Shown here: positions 33,121 through 44,167 of the stretch, in pieces
Layout: every line of letters begins with the position of its first letter
Position numbering within the stretch: position 1 is the stretch's first letter
Source of the DNA: Gliomastix tumulicola
Lineage: Eukaryota > Ascomycota > Sordariomycetes > Hypocreales > Bionectriaceae
Length of the DNA: 64,000 nt
Direction: 5' to 3'
Assembly (NCBI GenBank): GCA_001599755.1
Contig: BCHX01000005.1
Span: forward strand, 8,800-72,799
The notes under the pieces: generated by a model
What the model was told of the DNA's origin: nothing
The model's input: the letters and a program-made list of their open reading frames with translations, nothing else
Database searches by the model: none
Made by a program: the position numbers and the translations under genes

Positions 33121-34167
33121 CTAAGTCGACATTTGCGTCTTGAATCTCTCGGCCGCACGGGCAATCTCTGATCTCGTTGAGTGAGAACCCGCGGCCCCAT
33201 CCTCCCACAATACATGGATGTATATGCTTATCCCGTACTCATCACTGTGATCATGGCTTTCCCACGTCACCCTCTTCCCATCACGCTCCAGGAGCTTCTT
33301 GGCCGCCTGCATGTACACCGCGAGGCAACGTTTCTCGAGGTCATCCGGTCTCCTTTTGGGGTGCTCATCGATGGGGACGGCCCTGCGATAGACCTCGAAG
33401 ACGGTCTTGTGGGGCACATAGATGCGAAACTTCACAGTCGGCACGGCCGCTAGGGCATCAGTGTACGACGTGAGGAAGGTCTGGAGTTTGGCCGGAGTGA
33501 TCGTCGCGCCGACCGTGGCGGCTCTCAGCGCCGGGAAGAGCTGTGGAAGCAGCTGCTCCGTGGTGGGAGGAGGCTCCCTGTACTGTCGCCTACCCGAGTG
33601 CCAATACATACTTAGGCTCGTGATGAGCTGCAGATTGCGCTCGCTCATCGGCCACGAATTCAGAATGTGGGTGTAGTGGGTGTCGAAGACGCGACAGCCA
33701 ACGGGGAAGTGGTTGCGGCCGTAGAGGATCGGTGTGGCTTCATCGTTGATTAGGCGGCAGCACTCGAGAATGGCCGGGAAGAGCCCGTGGCGGAAGTAGC
33801 GGTACTCGCGCTGGGGATAATAGGTGTGCACGGCTCGGACGATGCGGCGCTTCTGGAGGCACAGGTCGTAGGAGATACGGCCGTAGATGAGGAGGTAATT
33901 GTAGATCTCCAGGCGGACGTCATAGGGGAGACGCAGAAAGGACGTCAGACTGGGATCTGTGGTTGAGAAGAATGGCTCGTGAGTCATGCGCTTGATAGCG
34001 CGGGATGCCGGAGTTCGAGCTCGTGGAATGGGCGGTGGCCGTTTGAAGCTGAGGGACTGCGGGGTGAGGACGAGGCGCGACTGACGGAGGGCGCCTGGAG
34101 GCTTATTGAAGCAGCGGTTGTGCCTGTAATGCGGGGATGAGGACGACAGCAAGGATGAGGATGCCAT
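33121..34167 (-). CDS. F-box-like / DUF-type fungal protein
   Basis: Intronless, 348 aa. A Ser/Arg-rich N-terminus of about 75 residues is followed by FLRLPYDVRLEIYNYLL, an F-box-like helix pattern, and by LECCRLINDEATPILYGRNHF. These two blocks in this order occur in large families of fungal F-box-like proteins. Those proteins are thought to recruit substrates to SCF ubiquitin ligases, but most are uncharacterised. The remainder is mixed helix/strand with no other motif. Cytosolic or nuclear; no signal peptide. The start could also be one of the later Met residues (for example at residue 61). Confidence 0.75.
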   Translation of the reverse strand: MASSSLLSSSSPHYRHNRCFNKPPGALRQSRLVLTPQSLSFKRPPPIPRARTPASRAIKRMTHEPFFSTTDPSLTSFLRLPYDVRLEIYNYLLIYGRISYDLCLQKRRIVRAVHTYYPQREYRYFRHGLFPAILECCRLINDEATPILYGRNHFPVGCRVFDTHYTHILNSWPMSERNLQLITSLSMYWHSGRRQYREPPPTTEQLLPQLFPALRAATVGATITPAKLQTFLTSYTDALAAVPTVKFRIYVPHKTVFEVYRRAVPIDEHPKRRPDDLEKRCLAVYMQAAKKLLERDGKRVTWESHDHSDEYGISIYIHVLWEDGAAGSHSTRSEIARAAERFKTQMST

Positions 34168-34946
34168 AGCGGGAGGCGAGTCTGGGCTTCGTCGGCGGTG
34201 TGTGCGGGCTTCTGTGGATTGAGAGGAGTCAGGTGGGAGGTTTAGTGTGAAGAATGTGAGGAATGAGGATGGAGAAGATAAGTGCAGAAAGTATCTCTGA
34301 GATGCAGTGCCACACCGCTATTCCAGAGACAGGGGGGCCCCACCTCCGGCGAGACCCTGGCTGCTGTCAGATTCTGGGACTGAGATGATGACTGCCTCTC
34401 ATTGGCCCCTCCCTTTCAGACATGCCCCTCCCTTCCAGACATGCCCCTTGCCTTTCGCCTTCATCAACCCTTGATAAGCCCAAGGACTCTCTCTCTCTCT
34501 CTTTTGAAATCAAACATAACTGTTTGAGAAGCCATTCCACCCATTAATGGACCCAAGCCGGAGCCCATACACTGAAGGGGACGGACTCGTCCGTTACGCC
34601 GGCCTTCCCTGCAACCTAACCCTCGTGAGCGATAGTCGACGAGTCGCCGGGATGGTCTCAGCGTGTCTTGGTCGGCGTCGAACGAACGAGCGCCCGGCAT
34701 CCGATGTGACGTACGCCACTCCAGTCGAGCGCTTGCTGAAGCACATTGAGAGCTGCGGGCTCAAGGTTGAGCTGGAGGCGTCGTCGTGAAGTTGGAAGAC
34801 AAGGAGTTTTCGTCCGTAGCTTCAGGGATCGGGCTCGAGTGTAGTTGCGGAGGCGCCTGACTCTCAACCCATGTTCGCTTATTGGAAGTGCTATTTTGTT
34901 GGAAGCTAGAGAGAAAAGGTCCGAGTCGGTGTTCCGAGTGAGCAAC
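34168..34946. other. intergenic, no gene seen
   Basis: Promoter of the F-box-like gene plus the 3' flank of the CorA-like gene. A (TC)n microsatellite lies near 34485-34503. Confidence 0.55.
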
Positions 34947-36503
34947 TCAGGAGATAATGCCTGGTAGTAGATTATCAACCACGCTGTACAAAACAAAGAT
35001 AACCACTGTCAGCGGCAACGAAACGGCAAAGTAATGCCAGAACTTTGCGTGCCCCGGTAAGTAGTCATCCGCCATGCTGAAGAGCGAAGATATGAATGCC
35101 AGAGGCAAGAACATGAGACCGATGATGGTCAATGACCTCGTCCGCTTGGTCTCGCGTAGGGAGTGCTGGTTGCCCGCCATTCCCACGAGGGCCGTGATGG
35201 ACGAGTTCAGCGACTCAGTGCGGGCGCGGATGCTGGTGTACCGAGTGTAGAGAAACTGATAGTCTGGCGTGACATCCCTCCACGATCGAGGTTGCGAAGT
35301 GTCGGGGGCCTCGAAGGGGATGCCAGACTGCAGCATGATGGACTCGAGATCCTCGCAGTACTCGACGATGCGCCGCGCGAGGGCCTGGACGTCGCTCCAC
35401 TGGGCCTCGGTGTTGGACGTGCTGAGCCAGGACTCGATGTCGTTGTGGCGGGACATGGTCCACTGCCAGCGGGAGACGGCCATGCTGATGAAGACCATGT
35501 GCTGCATGTAGTGGCTGGTGATGATCTTGTGGACGAGCATCTCGAGGTTATTAGGGCTATCGAGCTGGAGGAGCGGTTCGTGAGTGGTGATGTAGAAGCA
35601 GAGATCGTCTAGCATCGAGGTTCGCGGGGGGCCTGAGCATGCTTGGAGCTGGGACTCGTGGGGGACGAAGTCGACGTAGCCACCTTGGATCGGGGTGGGA
35701 GGGAATCGAAAACGAGATGATCCCGATGGCTGAACCGCCTCGCGGAAAGGAGGGTCGGTGAGCAGGACGACTGTACAGTTAAGAGATGAGTCTCGGTGAT
35801 GACATGCATCATCGTCTGGGAGTCACTCACCATCCCATCCTGTCCCGCCCTGCCGCAGCCGTCGCCAAACAGAGCATTTCCTCCTCAGCATCCCGATCCG
35901 AGAAAACTCACCTGCCAGCCGGGTTATCCCAAGATGCCGCCCCGAGTCAGCACAGCACAGATTGAAAATCCCCGTCATGGACCCGGGCATTGTAAAACAC
36001 TCGTAATACTTAAACGTCGAATGCTCCCTCGCCGTCATCGTGCTGGGCAGAATAGGGCCATCGTCCTCCCCGAAATCACGCGAGGGGATGACGACGACGC
36101 GCTCGTGCTCGACGAAGAAGGACGGGTGCATCTTGAAGTGGGAGCCCACCGCAGCCGTGAAGGCGGGATTGAGACCCTGCAGGATGATAATTTGCTGCGT
36201 GCCGGGGTTCTGGGCGAGCTGGTCATGTTGAAGAAACTGGGCGAGAGAGTGGCTGTTGGGGAATGCGAGCGGTGCTGAGAACGGGGTGTTGGAGGGTTTC
36301 TGGAGGATGACGGCTTGAGAGATGGCGGTTTGCCACGGCGTTCCTTGACGAGTTGCTTTGGGGTCTCGTTTGAGAAGGCGCGGGTCCGAGCCTGTGAGTT
36401 TAGTGGTCAGTGTGCTGTAGTCGCCTGGCGCACAGAGCCACGAGCTGTGAGTGTGCTGCGTCATGTTTGATGAGTTATGAGTTACCAAGGCCTCTGCTGC
36501 CAT
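34947..36503 (-). CDS. CorA-like membrane protein (fungal-specific type)
   Basis: Two exons (36503-35831, 35770-34947) joined inside a Val codon give 498 aa. The C-terminal third has the CorA layout: a long helical region (LNSSITALVGMAGNQHS), a first TM (SLTIIGLMFLPLAFISSLFSM), a short loop and a second TM (FWHYFAVSLPLTVVIFVLYSV). CorA proteins form pentameric Mg channels. The GMN motif that normally ends TM1 is replaced here by SMADDYLPG, as often in fungal CorA-like proteins, so transport of Mg is doubtful. A TATATAAT box lies only about 24 bp before the first Met, which favours the second Met at 36464 as true start. Confidence 0.82.
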
Positions 36504-37692
36504 GCAAGATCCAGGATGTGCATCCCATTATATATGCACGAGTCCTGTCAGGCTCCAAACTCGGTTTTCTGCCCTACGAGACGCCTCGGGGCAGCCTGCA
36601 TAAGCGCCATGCAGCCGTGATGCAGCCATTGACAGGGGTACCTGTAGTGAGGCTTCTGAGGTACAGTGGGCAACCTGAGGGGACGGAACGATGAGGTCAC
36701 GTGTACAAAGACTTTCACGTACCTACTCTATATGCAGCTGACTCTTTCTAAAATGTAAATCAGCACTGCAATACTCTATCACCCGACGATTCCAGTTGTT
36801 CCGAGGTCCATGCAGACGTGGGAAGACCCGAGCTGGTGGACCCGATCATAGGAGAGCAACATGCATCCTTCCCCCAGACTCCCCCAGACTCCGAAATTCC
36901 ACCACTTCCCGGCCCCAGCAAGCCGCACATCACGGCAAACGGCAACCTCTAGGTTTCAGATGGCAGCACCCTCGTCTCAGCATCTGAATCAAACGCCAGC
37001 CGTCCTCTTCTGAGAAGGATTTGAGCTGTCACTGACAGCCGCAATGTGAAACAAGCAGGGGCCTGTGTGCTTGTGGGTCGAGATGGTCGACGTGTGCGAT
37101 GCTCGCCGAGACTGCCTCCTCGCCCTCTCCAACGCGCACGTGCGAGGCTTTTGCCCTGACTCAAATGTTGGTCAGGAAAATTGCGCTGCTCTATCCTTCT
37201 GCTAGACTGCTCGCTAACTCAGGGTCGTCCTATAGCTTCCAGTGGCCTCATGGCGGTGGTGTTAGTCGACGGAGACCAGCTACGAAGCTCCCTATTGTTT
37301 CCACGATCCAGCAACAACAGCCTCCGTACACAAAGTCAAGGAGACCTGACCTGGCACTAGAGAAGAGAGAGCCGAAGATGAGGCCATGGCGATGCCCAGA
37401 AGCTCGCTCGGCAAGGGAGCAGTGCGGTCTCTTCCATCAAACCCACCCATCCACCCCTATGAAGAGCTTCTACGCACCCCAAGCACGCCTGACAAGTCCT
37501 ATATCTTTCACTTCAGAGTCATGTCTCTATAATATGAGGCTCAGGACTAATCTGGGCTGATAGAGGCCGCAGGTAAACCCTCCCCCCCCTCCCCCAGCCT
37601 CGAGTCTCTCGTTCTTCCTTCCCAACATCAACATCCCTATCTACACACATCAGCATCCATAACCGCAACGCAACTCAAGGCACTCGATCAAT
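36504..37692. other. 1.2-kb intergenic region, no confident gene
   Basis: Divergent promoters of the CorA-like (-) and small hypothetical (+) genes. The longest plus open frame (37099-37560) lacks recognisable features. Confidence 0.5.
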
Positions 37693-38301
37693 ATGGAGCA
37701 CGATTCGGAGCCAAGTATGTATATACAGCCTATTCCTCTCCCCTGACCTCGTCTCGGGTCACGAGCCTCGTCACTAACACTCTCCTCAGCAACCACCCCC
37801 GAGACTCCCCGAGTCCGAGGCACTCCTCGCCCAAACCCGACCCTTATGGTTCTTCGAGCCCGCCAGATGTACGCTCTTTACCTGGATATGAAGGTCCTCG
37901 CCCCCTCCAACCTCTGGGCCTCCCGCACCGTCTCTCGCCTCGAGCACCGGGAGCGCAAGGTCCTCGAGTACGCCATTCGCGAGAGCGGCGGCCAGGCCAT
38001 CGAGTATCCCGCGAGCGAGCACCTGACCGAGAAATGGCGCGGCAAGAAGCACCTCGGCTGCCGCCTTGCCTATCTCAAGCGCTGCTGCCGCCTTGAGATC
38101 TGCGGCCAGCTCGTCAGAGACCGCGAGGCCATGACCGAGGAGGCGGCCATCGCTATCCCCAACGAGGATGCCAAGATGATTGAGAACGCCGACGAGAAGA
38201 ACATCGCTTCGGCCCCCATCAATGTGAGCAGTCATCCAACGTGCCCTCCTATATGACATGTCCAGCAGCTGACACTCTGACTGTAGAAGGAGGAGGAGTA
38301 A
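37693..38301 (+). CDS. Small hypothetical protein, 156 aa
   Basis: Not recognised. Three exons: 22 nt (37693-37714), 434 nt (37790-38223) and 15 nt (38287-38301, Lys-Glu-Glu-Glu-stop). The long exon has no stop, GC-rich third positions and ends at a consensus donor, so coding is likely. The protein starts MEHDSEPTTPETPRVRG, with a Pro/Thr-rich head, then a helical, basic and Cys-containing core (LKRCCRLEICGQLV) and an acidic tail. No signal peptide or membrane segment. The tiny first and last exons rest on good GT-AG sites and a CTAAC branch site in intron 1. Confidence 0.65.
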
Positions 38302-39258
38302 AGCAGACGGCGCCAGAGTGCCTACATCACTCTACATAGAGGATTACGCACGGGGGGATATACGGGTATGGTATGGTTATGGTTACGGTCACGGTCATGA
38401 TAACGGTTACGTTTATGGTTTGGTTGTGATTATGGGAAATGTGGTACAACAAGGTAGTAGTGACCAGTATGGTATGGACATTGAGGTACTACTACTTATC
38501 TGAGTAAAATACCCCTCTCGGCGTGTCTCAGTCCGATAGAATGCTCAATACTATTACCATCGCCACTACCACTGGTATCCTCTTCACACTCCTCGCCACC
38601 ACCGCTTATAGCCTCAAGACACTCACCACCACCACCACCACCACCACTATCAGCCTTGGCTTGTCGAGTCTTGCGCACCTGGGGCGCAACTTGTCGGCCG
38701 ACCACACGACTGTTGTGTGTAATCCATGCTGGTTTGGCTGAGCTGGACATGGGGAGACCAGCTCTGCGTACGGACGTGCTAATCCCACGGGAAACTGTGC
38801 CCGGGTGCGAAGGACCTTTAGTGCAGCTGGGAAGCGCCAGCGAGGAGAACGGAAAAGGAAGGAAAATGAAAAGCCGTGCAAAGGTTTCCTCCGGGGGGCC
38901 TAGAAAAGCAACGGAGTAGACTTCTCGGAGTGAGGGAAAAGGAAAAGGAAAAGGAAAAGGAAAAGGAAAGGAAAGAAAAAGAAAGAAGGAAGAGACTCAC
39001 AAAAAGAGAGACATGTTCGGCATGCCCTTTAGGAGTGTTCGGCAGCTCCCGATTCCGCTGGGCTGCCGAAGTTGGAAGGTCGGTAACGTCGAGTTGTTTC
39101 ATTGGCGCCAAAACACGAGCCGACGGGGATTGTGTGCAGATCTGGGGTGATAAGAAACTGAGGATATAACCCGGATCGTCGCCCTCGTTGTGGTTTTTTT
39201 TTTGTCGCTGTTTGCTTTCTCTCCTCCATGCACCAACCTCTGCCGTAAATCACTCAAA
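38302..39258. other. Intergenic with several simple repeats
   Basis: No gene. It holds a degenerate GGTTAY hexamer tract (about 38367-38424), (CAC)n at 38626-38646 and a purine tract. It is the promoter region of the M6-type protease. Confidence 0.55.
38935..38995 (+). repeat. (AAAAGG)n purine tract
   Basis: About 60 bases of pure purine made of AAAAGG and AAAGG units, ending about 265 bp upstream of the secreted metalloprotease start. Confidence 0.85.
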
Positions 39259-40422
39259 ATGGCACGTATCGCACTCTTCGCGCTCGCGACCACGCTCTTC
39301 GAGGCTGTGGCAGCCCAGCTCGGCACTCCAGACAACGCCTGCAAGCTTCCGGCCGTGTCTGGCGTGTATCTCAGCCCAGGCTTCGGATACAGCCTCAACT
39401 GTGCCGCAGCCACTGGTGTGCAGACTGGCCAAATCATTTTTGTTGACTTTCCCGATACCCCAGCAATCGACACGCCCGAGTCCGTGTTCGATGTATTCCT
39501 GCCCGCCGCCCTGGATTGGTACGCCACGTCGTCGTTTGGTCGACTGCAAGTCCAGATCAAGGCCGACAAAACTTCGGGATTCGTTCGCATGCCCGCCCCG
39601 GCCGACTCGTACGGATTCAATCGAGGACTATCATTCGAAGCGCATGAGAAGTATGTTCGAGACGCTGTCGACGCGTATCTGGCAGCTCGAGGACCGATCG
39701 AGCCAGTCGATGTCTTGTACATTGTGCCCACCAAAGCAGCCACGCCCATCTCGTTTTCACCAACCTTCATGGGAGAAGTAACGTCCTCATCGGGACAGCA
39801 CGTCGCCAAGAAGAGTGTCACCTTCGGCATAGACGCGTACACCTCGTGGGGCTTCAAAGTTTGGAACCACGAGTCCGGGCACACCATGTGCCTGCCAGAT
39901 CTGTATCCGCTTGCCTCGGGACCCGTGGGACAATACGTCGGCGGATGGGACATGATGGGGCTGATCAGCGGACATGGACCCGACTACTTCGCGTGGAACA
40001 AGTGGCGTCTAGGATGGCTGGACGATGATCAGATCGACTGCGTTCAAGCACCGGGCACGACAACACATACCATTTCGCCCATCTCGACGACCGGAGGCAG
40101 CCGCGTCAAAGGCGTTGTTATCAAGAGCAGCGGGACGAAAGTGCTGGTTGCGGAGGTTCGCTCAAACGAGGGCAACGATAGTGGAACTTGTGCTCAGGGA
40201 GTGCTTCTGTACCACGTCTCGACGACGACGGCAACGGGCACCGGTCCGATCAGGGTGATTGACGCAACGCCTGGATCAGGAGGTTGTGACGGAGACGAGC
40301 TCAACGATGCACCGCTGAGTCTTGAAGGTGTGAGCACGTTCTTTGTGCAGGACTTTGGGGTGACGGTGACAGTTGTTTCTCAGCAGGGGAGTGACTACAC
40401 GATCGAGGTTCAGACCCAGTAA
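39259..40422 (+). CDS. Secreted M6-type (immune-inhibitor-A-like) metalloprotease
   Basis: Intronless, 387 aa. A signal peptide (MARIALFALATTLFEAVAAQ) is followed by GQIIFVDFPDTPA, a strand seen at the start of M6 catalytic domains, and by the zinc site HESGHTMCLPDLY (His 204, Glu 205, His 208, with LPDLY following). WDMMGLISGHGPD after it resembles the Met-turn region of M6 peptidases. A beta-rich tail (about 275-387) ends the protein. Family members in bacteria degrade host proteins; fungal ones are little known. It should be extracellular. An in-frame Met 23 codons upstream would spoil the signal peptide, so the later Met was chosen. TATA-like GGATATAACC lies about 90 bp upstream. Confidence 0.85.
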   Translation: MARIALFALATTLFEAVAAQLGTPDNACKLPAVSGVYLSPGFGYSLNCAAATGVQTGQIIFVDFPDTPAIDTPESVFDVFLPAALDWYATSSFGRLQVQIKADKTSGFVRMPAPADSYGFNRGLSFEAHEKYVRDAVDAYLAARGPIEPVDVLYIVPTKAATPISFSPTFMGEVTSSSGQHVAKKSVTFGIDAYTSWGFKVWNHESGHTMCLPDLYPLASGPVGQYVGGWDMMGLISGHGPDYFAWNKWRLGWLDDDQIDCVQAPGTTTHTISPISTTGGSRVKGVVIKSSGTKVLVAEVRSNEGNDSGTCAQGVLLYHVSTTTATGTGPIRVIDATPGSGGCDGDELNDAPLSLEGVSTFFVQDFGVTVTVVSQQGSDYTIEVQTQ

Positions 40423-41122
40423 AGTGCAGAGGGGAGGGGACTGTTCAGAAGGAGAACATGTTTCGGAGGGAGGAGGATGACTCACTTCGAAGAGAGAGGG
40501 ATGAACTGCTTCCAAGAGAAGGAGATTGACCGCTTCTGAGAGGTGGATTGGAGAGAGCTCCAATGGGTTGAGGAGGTTGAAAGGACAAAGTCGGGCGGCA
40601 GTGGGTGTTGGACGCATGGACTCCTTTATTTTAGAACCCCTCGCAATGAAAATGTCGTGGAAACGTCTAGTCTTTCCACCCCATTCTCCTTTCTTCAGTG
40701 GCAAATTGTGTTTCCGTTAAGGTTCACAGAGCCAGAGTCTAGATCATGTGCTCGAGAACTTGCCCAAGCATTGCTCCTTCCCTCTGCGTAGGTCGGCACC
40801 TCGATGAAGGTTTCAGCCCGAGCGCTCCTTCCCACCTGGAAACTGTGACACACGGCACGACGGTGCTTAGTAAGTGCACGTGAAGGAGGTACCTAGGTAC
40901 TTAGCTGTCAAGGAGGACCAAAAGCTTTGACAAGAAAGCGGTCAGTATTGTAAAATGATAAATTCTCTAGCTACTTCTGTAGACATTAAAATACGTAGTT
41001 GCTGAAATTCTGCCACTCGTCCTCCTCAACTGTTCCTGGACCTGGAACTTGGGGGAGTGCCCCAGGCAGGATCACGAGAGCCGGCACAGAACATCCGAGA
41101 CTGTGGGACCGAAGGTCCTAGC
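40423..41122. other. Convergent intergenic region
   Basis: 700 bp between the 3' ends of the metalloprotease and the Cys-rich GPI gene. A perfect 12-bp palindrome GTACCTAGGTAC is at 40889-40900. No gene. Confidence 0.55.
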
Positions 41123-42348
41123 TTAGAGCAAAATGGCAAGAACGCCAGTGCCTGCTCCTGCCGCCACAAGAGCCACAGCCAAGCCGTTGAAGCCAGAGGA
41201 GAGCAGGCTTGAGGCAGCGCCCTCGCCGTTGGAATCACCACTGCTGGGGCCACCGCTCACAGGCTGCGTAGAATCAGCCGCAGAGACGGTGTCCGTCTCG
41301 GTGTCAGTCTCGGTGGACTCGGTAGAGTCAGTAGAGTCAGTAGACTCAGTAGCGTCCGAAGTCGTCTCGTCCTCCGCCGTCGTTGACGTCTCTTCCGGTG
41401 CAGGCTCCGTGGTGCTGGTCTCCCGTGTGCTCACGTATGAAGTCTCGCCCGCCAGACTCTCCAGACTGATCGCCGCCTCAGGCGTGGGCAGCTCCAGCGT
41501 GCTCGACAGGCTGCTGAAGTAGTCGCTCGCCGCCGCAGCATCCGTCGTCCGCACACTGAGCGTGCTGCTCGTGGTACTCCGCGTCGACGTGACGATGGAC
41601 GCCTCGATCTGGATCGAGTACGTCCAGTAGTAGTAGTAGTACCACCAGGTGACGGTCCAGTAGTAGTATTGCGTCTGCGTGGTCGTGTAGGTGCGCGTCG
41701 AGGTGGTCGTGGACGCGTAGCTCGTGCTGCCGTTGTCTTGGACGACGGCCGTGCAATAGCGGTCGGTGCAGCAGCGGCGGCGGTTGTTGTCGTTGGGGAA
41801 GATGAAGCACTTGTTGCCGGGCGTGCAGTACGAGCCGTCGGAGCAGCACTCGCCGCCGATCGGGGAACAGTTCTCCTGGCCGCAGCAGAGCCAGCCGTCG
41901 GGACAGGAGCCGCCGGGGCAGCAGCGGTCTCCTCGCTCGAGGCAGTATCCGTAGGAGCAGCAGAGATGCGTCGTAGGGCAGCAGCGGCCAAAGGCTACAC
42001 ACATCTATCCGTTAGCGACCCAGGTCAGAGGAAGACACAGGAGGGGTGCCACTCACATGAACAGTACCAGTAGCCACTGTCGCAGCCGGTCTGCCTCTTG
42101 CTCATCTGCATGACATCGAGGGCCGGGTTGGGCGACATCAGAGAGCGCGCGTCGAGGGCATTCTCTGCGGGGACCGTCTCTTTGGGCTTGCTGAACTGGG
42201 CCTCGACAAGCAGCTCACCGACGGACTCCTCGACCTTCTGCTTGATGCCGATGCGCCCCTCAAGGCTCTTGTCGAAGTCGACCTTGATGCCGCCGGTGTT
42301 GTCGGCAATCACCAGGCCGGCGAGCGTGAGAAGAAGCGGAAGCTGCAT
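41123..42348 (-). CDS. Cys-rich, Ser/Thr-rich GPI-type cell-surface protein
   Basis: Two exons (42348-42057, 41994-41123) give 387 aa. A signal peptide (MQLPLLLTLAGLVIA) and about 75 residues lead to a Cys module with repeated Cys-Cys pairs (GRCCPTTHLCCSYGYC, RCCPGGSC, LCCGQENC, ECCSDGSYC, RRCCTDRYC), a granulin-like spacing. Then comes an aromatic tract (YYYWTVTWWYYYYYW), a long Ser/Thr/Glu region and a hydrophobic C-terminus that fits a GPI signal. Probably a glycosylated wall or membrane protein. The acceptor TGTGTAG was chosen because only it keeps the Cys frame; the ATG that opens the second exon frame is intronic. Function unknown. Confidence 0.82.
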
Positions 42349-44167
42349 GGTGCTCTGTCTTTGATTCTGATCCAGACGCGTGAAAACAACGACGAAGAGA
42401 TCGCGACGAGCCAGCAGAGGAGAAAAACGAAATCCCACGGATACCGGCCAAGGGGGGGACCCAGATCCCTTTTACACCCATTTTCCCAGGCCCTCCCCCG
42501 GCTTCCTGAGCCCAAGCCATCCCACGAAAAGGAAAGGCATTCGACGCCAACGAAGAGATAGCGCGTGTGAGTGGCAGGGGAGCTACCTGGTGCAGTGCCC
42601 CATGGCTGCCGATACGACGCTTTACGAGCAGGTTTGCTGGACGCCTTAGGCAGATATCACAGGGCCTTAGCTTCGCCCTATCGCCGCCCTAAAGGCGCAG
42701 ATCACATACGCCAAGGCCAGCTGAACACCGAGCAAGCAGGGTCGTGGACTGTTTCCTCCGCTTTTTTAGCAGTCCGCGCCCCAAGATGAGATTGGGTGGC
42801 TTGTCAGGCATCCTCTGAATCGTCGGATGATCTGGATCGCGGCCGCCGCCAAGGGTTCTTTCGTTCCCTCACCAATGCGAGGTGAGAATCACAATGCCCT
42901 ATGACGAGTCGAAAGCCTCGCCATTGATTTTTATCCAGGATCCTGAGAACTCGGCGGCAGGTTCGGCTTGAAATGCGGTGAACCTGTTTCAATTCCCCAT
43001 CGAGGGCTTCTCTCTCATCTACCCGTGAAGGATCAACCTGCAAGGTTCAACGACCAGGACATCCAAGCCAGTGCAGCATGCTATCATCGTCCAACTGAGA
43101 CTCAATGAAAGGAGTCAGCTGCGACGACAAGCGCTTGATGCATCTCATCCCATGTCAATTAAGCTTAATTCAAACCCTGAACTCACGACTCACGCGAGGC
43201 ACGGTGGATTTCCGAAAAACAGGAGAACGTATAGGGTAGCTAGCTGTGCAACGAGCAGCTGAATCAGAGATTGAGTCGGGAGTGAAGAGCTCTCATGCAA
43301 GACCCCAGATTGACATAGATCTTGCATGCCAGCCGATGAGCCATTTCATGTGGCTTTATCTGTTTTCGTGGTTTTGCCTTTTCGGGAGTCCTTCACGTGG
43401 TGGCGCAACGGTTCGATAGCAGGTTAAATTGAGGCGTTCAGCCACCTCACCTTTTTCAATTTCAATTGCCGATGATGGTAAGATCTATGACTTGCTTCGA
43501 TCACAGGCCTCATAATGAAAACATCGCAGCGACTCTTCGCATGGGTGCAGAATCATCACTTCTGTGACAAGCAACGCACAATTAGTTATTCCTGCTCCGG
43601 ATGAAGCTGGAGCTCGAATAGCTGGATGACGACATCACAGGGAAGCCGGCAGAGGGAACATTTTCAGTGGGGGAAACGGTAAACGCCATTTTCCAGCCAC
43701 GTCCCAGATAGGCAACTCAATTGACCACTGGGGGCTGCCATTAAAGGTTAGACAGAGGCCAACAAATTTTCCACCTTATCTGCCGCGATATTTCAGTCTC
43801 CCAAGCTCCCCGACAAGCTCCCCCCGTCAACAGGACCCAAGGATAACGAATCCCACGCAGCACTGCATACCTAACTCGTGCATAATCACGGCCAAACTGG
43901 CCGATTATGACGATTCAAAGGATTGCGGTGACAAACTGATAAGTGATCGCGTGATCGGCGGGCGTCCTGTGCGGTGCCCGTCTTCCCTTCTCATGGGGAT
44001 TTAATTGCATGTCTTTCCCCCGATTCCCCCTCTCCCTTTCTCTACCCCCCCCTCATTCCTCCAATTGATCCCTCACGAGACAGAAAACAGGGCTCGTGAT
44101 CCGTTGCCTGCCTTCAGTCAATCGTCTCCCCCAATATCGGACGCGCCGCCGTCTCAATCGCTCTAAG
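42349..44167. other. 1.8-kb divergent intergenic region, no gene seen
   Basis: Upstream of both the Cys-rich GPI gene (-) and the secreted GGT (+). No open frame with credible features. Confidence 0.55.

Noticed and set aside
37099..37560. 153-aa plus open frame in the gap before the small hypothetical gene
   Set aside because: Basic, low-order composition without recognisable features; no promoter signals.
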